A DNA stretch of 5,488 nucleotides, taken from contig DDJC01000058.1 in NCBI GenBank assembly GCA_002339015.1, positions 17,900 to 23,387 on the forward strand, written 5' to 3'. The first letter of the stretch is position 1. Each line of letters opens with the position of its first letter. The position numbers were made by a program, and so were the translations under genes. Positions 4,104 to 5,488 of the stretch are shown one piece after another. The stretch is from Burkholderiales bacterium UBA1834 (GTDB lineage Bacteria > Pseudomonadota > Gammaproteobacteria > Burkholderiales > Burkholderiaceae_C). The notes under the pieces are model-generated. The model made no database searches. It had not been told where the DNA came from and was given only the letters and a program-made list of their open reading frames with translations.

Positions 4104-5336
4104 CTCACCATGAATCGGCCGCGCGCGTCACTCACAACCACCATATGCCTCTACTCCTTCGAATTGCGCTTAGTTTTTTCTGGCTTGGAGCAACGACCTC
4201 ATCCGGACACGCTGCCACTTTCGCGGTGGAAGCCGGCCGAATTGAGTTGTCGGGTCCATTCGTTGCCGGCGATACTTCCCGCCTTGCTGCATTCCTCCGC
4301 ACAAACTGGAAAGACCGGGATAGCCAACCCGAACTAAGCCTTAACAGCCCTGGCGGTAGTCTTGCTGAAGGTATACAGATGGGTAGATTCCTTCGACGTA
4401 ACAGCATCTCCACAGTCGTACGCCGGGGGCGCGAATGCCACTCCGCTTGCGCTGTGGCATTTCTTGGCGGAACGCAGGCGTACGCAACGGGTAGCGGAAT
4501 CGGCCGCTACCTTGAGGTCGGCGCAGCCTTGGGATTTCACGGTTTCTCGTCGGGGAATAACAGCGTTGTTCTTTTGAATGAGGCGTTTGATGCCGCACGG
4601 GTCATAAACGGCGTCATCGTTCAATATGCAAGTGAAATGAGAGGGATTGATCTCGCTCTGCTGTCGGAACTTGTGGCCGTAGAACCCCGAAGCATCCACG
4701 TCGTCAAGACACCCCGCGAGATTCAAGGACTTGGGATTACTCTTCGTGGCGCTTTACCACCCCGACCCGGCACGTGGGCCATAAACGCGTGCGGACGACA
4801 CGTATCAGCGTTGAGGCCCGTCAATGACGGCCCGCTTGAGAGTCGTATCTCAAGTCAAAGCGAGCGCCGAGTCTTCTTGAGCCTAGATCAATTTTTGAAT
4901 GATCTCCTTATCACGTTCTTCCCCGAGGCGCGGCGCGCTGATCTCTCCCGATGGCCAAGGAAAGACCTGATTGGTCTGGTGGCGGAAAGCTCACCCAAGC
5001 CGCCCATCCATCGCATAGAACTACGCCGGGGCGCAGGCTTGTACTTCGACTACTGCTATGCGTTTGACTCTGAGCACGCTAGCGGTAGCGTCCACACCCT
5101 CCTCATTGACGAAATTGCGGGAATGAGCAAGAGCATCCAAAGTCACGGCCCGCTCGGTTGGTATCCCGACCGCGCAGCGCTTTGGTAGTTCGGCCTTCCG
5201 CGAGCGCGGATTGACACATGAAGTGCAACACCCTGCCTTCGCTCCCCAGCCTAACAGGTTGGTCAAGCCGACACCAACAAGCTCCGCTTGTTGGTACCCT
5301 CCGCACTTCGTGCTCCGGTGCGGCTTACCGCGGGCG
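4098..5336 (+). mobile_element. Integron gene cassette 2 (1239 bp)
   Basis: This cassette is bounded by the recombination points in GTTAGGT (4097/4098) and GTTAGGC (5336/5337). It contains one gene on the same strand (4145-5188), a 60-base 3' spacer and a well-formed attC (5249-5342). The gene begins 47 bases after the left boundary, normal for a cassette. At 1.2 kb it is larger than most cassettes. The spacer (5189-5248) holds a 4-bp GC hairpin at 5198-5209 and a TTGACA-like hexamer at 5211 without a matching -10. Confidence 0.8.
4145..5188 (+). CDS. Exported ClpP/SppA-fold hydrolase-like protein (COG3904-like) with an unassigned C-terminal region
   Basis: The 347-aa product begins with a signal peptide (MPLLLRIALSFFWLGATTSSGHAA, cut near residue 24), so it should act in the periplasm or outside. 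Residues about 30-205 follow the ClpP/crotonase-like plan of predicted periplasmic proteins in COG3904: ELSLNSPGGSLAEGIQMGRFLR (63-84) gives the oxyanion GG; ECHSACAVAFLGG (97-109) gives the candidate nucleophile Ser100 between Cys98 and Cys102; GFHGF (130-134) gives candidate His132; KTPREIQGLGIT (188-199) closes the domain. The acid of a triad is not obvious. Residues about 206-347 are an extra region (Cys216, Cys304) that I do not recognise. I chose ATG 4145 because the longer in-frame start at 4055 lies inside attC1, outside the mobile unit, and would bury the signal peptide. No clear ribosome-binding site precedes 4145. Peptidase activity is inferred; the substrate is unknown. Confidence 0.85.
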   Translation: MPLLLRIALSFFWLGATTSSGHAATFAVEAGRIELSGPFVAGDTSRLAAFLRTNWKDRDSQPELSLNSPGGSLAEGIQMGRFLRRNSISTVVRRGRECHSACAVAFLGGTQAYATGSGIGRYLEVGAALGFHGFSSGNNSVVLLNEAFDAARVINGVIVQYASEMRGIDLALLSELVAVEPRSIHVVKTPREIQGLGITLRGALPPRPGTWAINACGRHVSALRPVNDGPLESRISSQSERRVFLSLDQFLNDLLITFFPEARRADLSRWPRKDLIGLVAESSPKPPIHRIELRRGAGLYFDYCYAFDSEHASGSVHTLLIDEIAGMSKSIQSHGPLGWYPDRAALW

Positions 5337-5342
5337 TTAGGC
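5249..5342 (+). other. attC2, complete integron attC site of cassette 2 (94 bp)
   Basis: The outer arms GCCTAAC (5249-5255) and GTTAGGC (5336-5342) are perfect inverted copies matching RYYYAAC/GTTRRRY. The inner arms are GGTCAAGCCG (5261-5270) and CGGCTTACC (5321-5329), complementary except for one extra C, the unpaired base that typically sets strand choice by IntI. The stem can continue through CACC (5272-5275) / GGTG (5317-5320) with a bulged A. The centre holds a perfect 10-bp hairpin, ACCAACAAGC (5273-5282) / GCTTGTTGGT (5286-5295), and a smaller GCAC/GTGC hairpin at 5303-5313. The central hairpin and the extended stem share bases, so they are alternatives. The site lies 60 bases after the hydrolase stop. 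Confidence 0.9.
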
Positions 5343-5345
5343 CCC

Positions 5346-5488
5346 TTAATCTGAACTGTCCAAGCATGCGCAAGGCCAATAAACAAAGGGATCTCGGGCT
5401 GTCTGTCCTGCGGCAGCCAGCGCACCGCCAAGTTGTGCGGCCGCCCAATGGCGCACGCCGTCGCTCTCCCGCCGCGTCAGAATAGTTG
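5346..5488 (-). CDS. Possible reverse-strand gene in cassette 3 (start outside window)
   Basis: On the minus strand a frame is open from the window end to a TAA at 5348-5346, giving the last 46 residues of a protein. The segment SDGVRHWAAAQLGGALAAAG resembles the helix pattern of a HEAT-type repeat (as in VRYWAAWALG), and codon third positions are GC-rich in its first half. Stopping just inside the left end of the cassette would suit a gene oriented against the array. It conflicts with the plus-strand frame at 5366-5485; only one is likely real. The HEAT resemblance is a by-eye impression. Confidence 0.3.
   Translation of the reverse strand, partial: TILTRRESDGVRHWAAAQLGGALAAAGQTARDPFVYWPCACLDSSD
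5366..5485 (+). CDS. Possible short plus-strand ORF of cassette 3 (39 aa)
   Basis: An ATG 24 bases after the attC2 core opens a 39-codon frame (MRKANKQRDLGLS...RRRSPAASE) ending in TAG three bases before the window end. The position is where a cassette gene usually starts, but there is no ribosome-binding site, the product is Arg/Pro-rich and low in complexity, and the opposite strand is at least as protein-like. Listed as a low-confidence alternative. Confidence 0.2.
   Translation: MRKANKQRDLGLSVLRQPAHRQVVRPPNGARRRSPAASE

Larger units (their letters stand above)
5337..5488 (+). mobile_element. Integron gene cassette 3, left part only
   Basis: The cassette begins with TTAGGC right of the recombination point in attC2 and continues beyond the window. 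The visible 152 bases are GC-rich and open in more than one frame, so the coding strand cannot be settled. Two candidate reading frames are listed separately. No further core site is seen before the end. Confidence 0.6.

Noticed and set aside
4041..4337. 98-codon plus-strand frame overlapping the start of the hydrolase gene, including ATG 4110
   Set aside because: It is out of frame with the hydrolase, begins inside attC1, has no family features and lacks the signal-peptide pattern found in the 4145 frame.
4334..4726. Minus-strand frame of 130 codons inside the hydrolase gene
   Set aside because: It is an antisense shadow; the plus strand carries clear domain motifs at the same place.
5211..5216. 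TTGACA hexamer as a promoter -35 in the cassette 2 spacer
   Set aside because: The sequence 16-18 bases downstream has no -10-like match and is GC-rich.
5273..5313. Short hairpins considered as a Rho-independent terminator or CRISPR-like repeats
   Set aside because: There is no T-tract and no regular repeat-spacer pattern; they are the central part of the attC fold.

Overview
The left two thirds of this window (1-3203) is a conserved, GC-rich housekeeping block typical of Betaproteobacteria, most likely Burkholderiales. It holds the 3' part of cytochrome b (petB) and all of cytochrome c1 (petC) of the respiratory cytochrome bc1 complex, then a strong intrinsic terminator. After that come sspA (GST-fold stringent starvation protein A, an RNA-polymerase partner) and sspB (ClpXP specificity factor) as a two-gene unit, and then tRNA-Thr(UGU) with its own intrinsic terminator. 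The assignment to this group rests on the petBC-sspAB order, the PVWY form of the cytochrome b Qo motif and the near-consensus SspA sequence; the genus cannot be named from this window.

Right of the tRNA terminator the character changes. A GTG-started 115-codon gene of unknown function (3282-3629) is followed by a non-coding stretch with a 7-bp inverted repeat and then a GTTAGGC core at 3719-3725. From there to the window end the sequence reads as an array of integron gene cassettes. Cassette 1 (3720-4097) has a long leader, a 62-aa orphan protein and a degenerate attC site. Cassette 2 (4098-5336) has a 347-aa secreted ClpP/SppA-fold hydrolase-like protein and a well-formed 94-bp attC. Cassette 3 starts at 5337 and runs off the end. 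The attC sites are unlike each other, which fits cassettes captured from different sources. No integron integrase (intI) is visible, and the place where it would normally lie, just upstream of the first core site, is occupied by the unrelated 115-codon gene. The array is therefore either an integrase-less attC cluster (CALIN), an integron that has lost intI, or cassettes inserted at a secondary site.

How the parts relate: petB/petC form the electron-transfer core of complex III, and sspA/sspB are the usual stress-response and proteolysis pair. The cassette array is accessory DNA parked behind the tRNA. The most interesting cargo is the cassette-borne exported protein. It has an N-terminal COG3904-like ClpP-fold domain with recognisable GG, Ser and His positions, and a C-terminal region of about 140 residues that I do not recognise.
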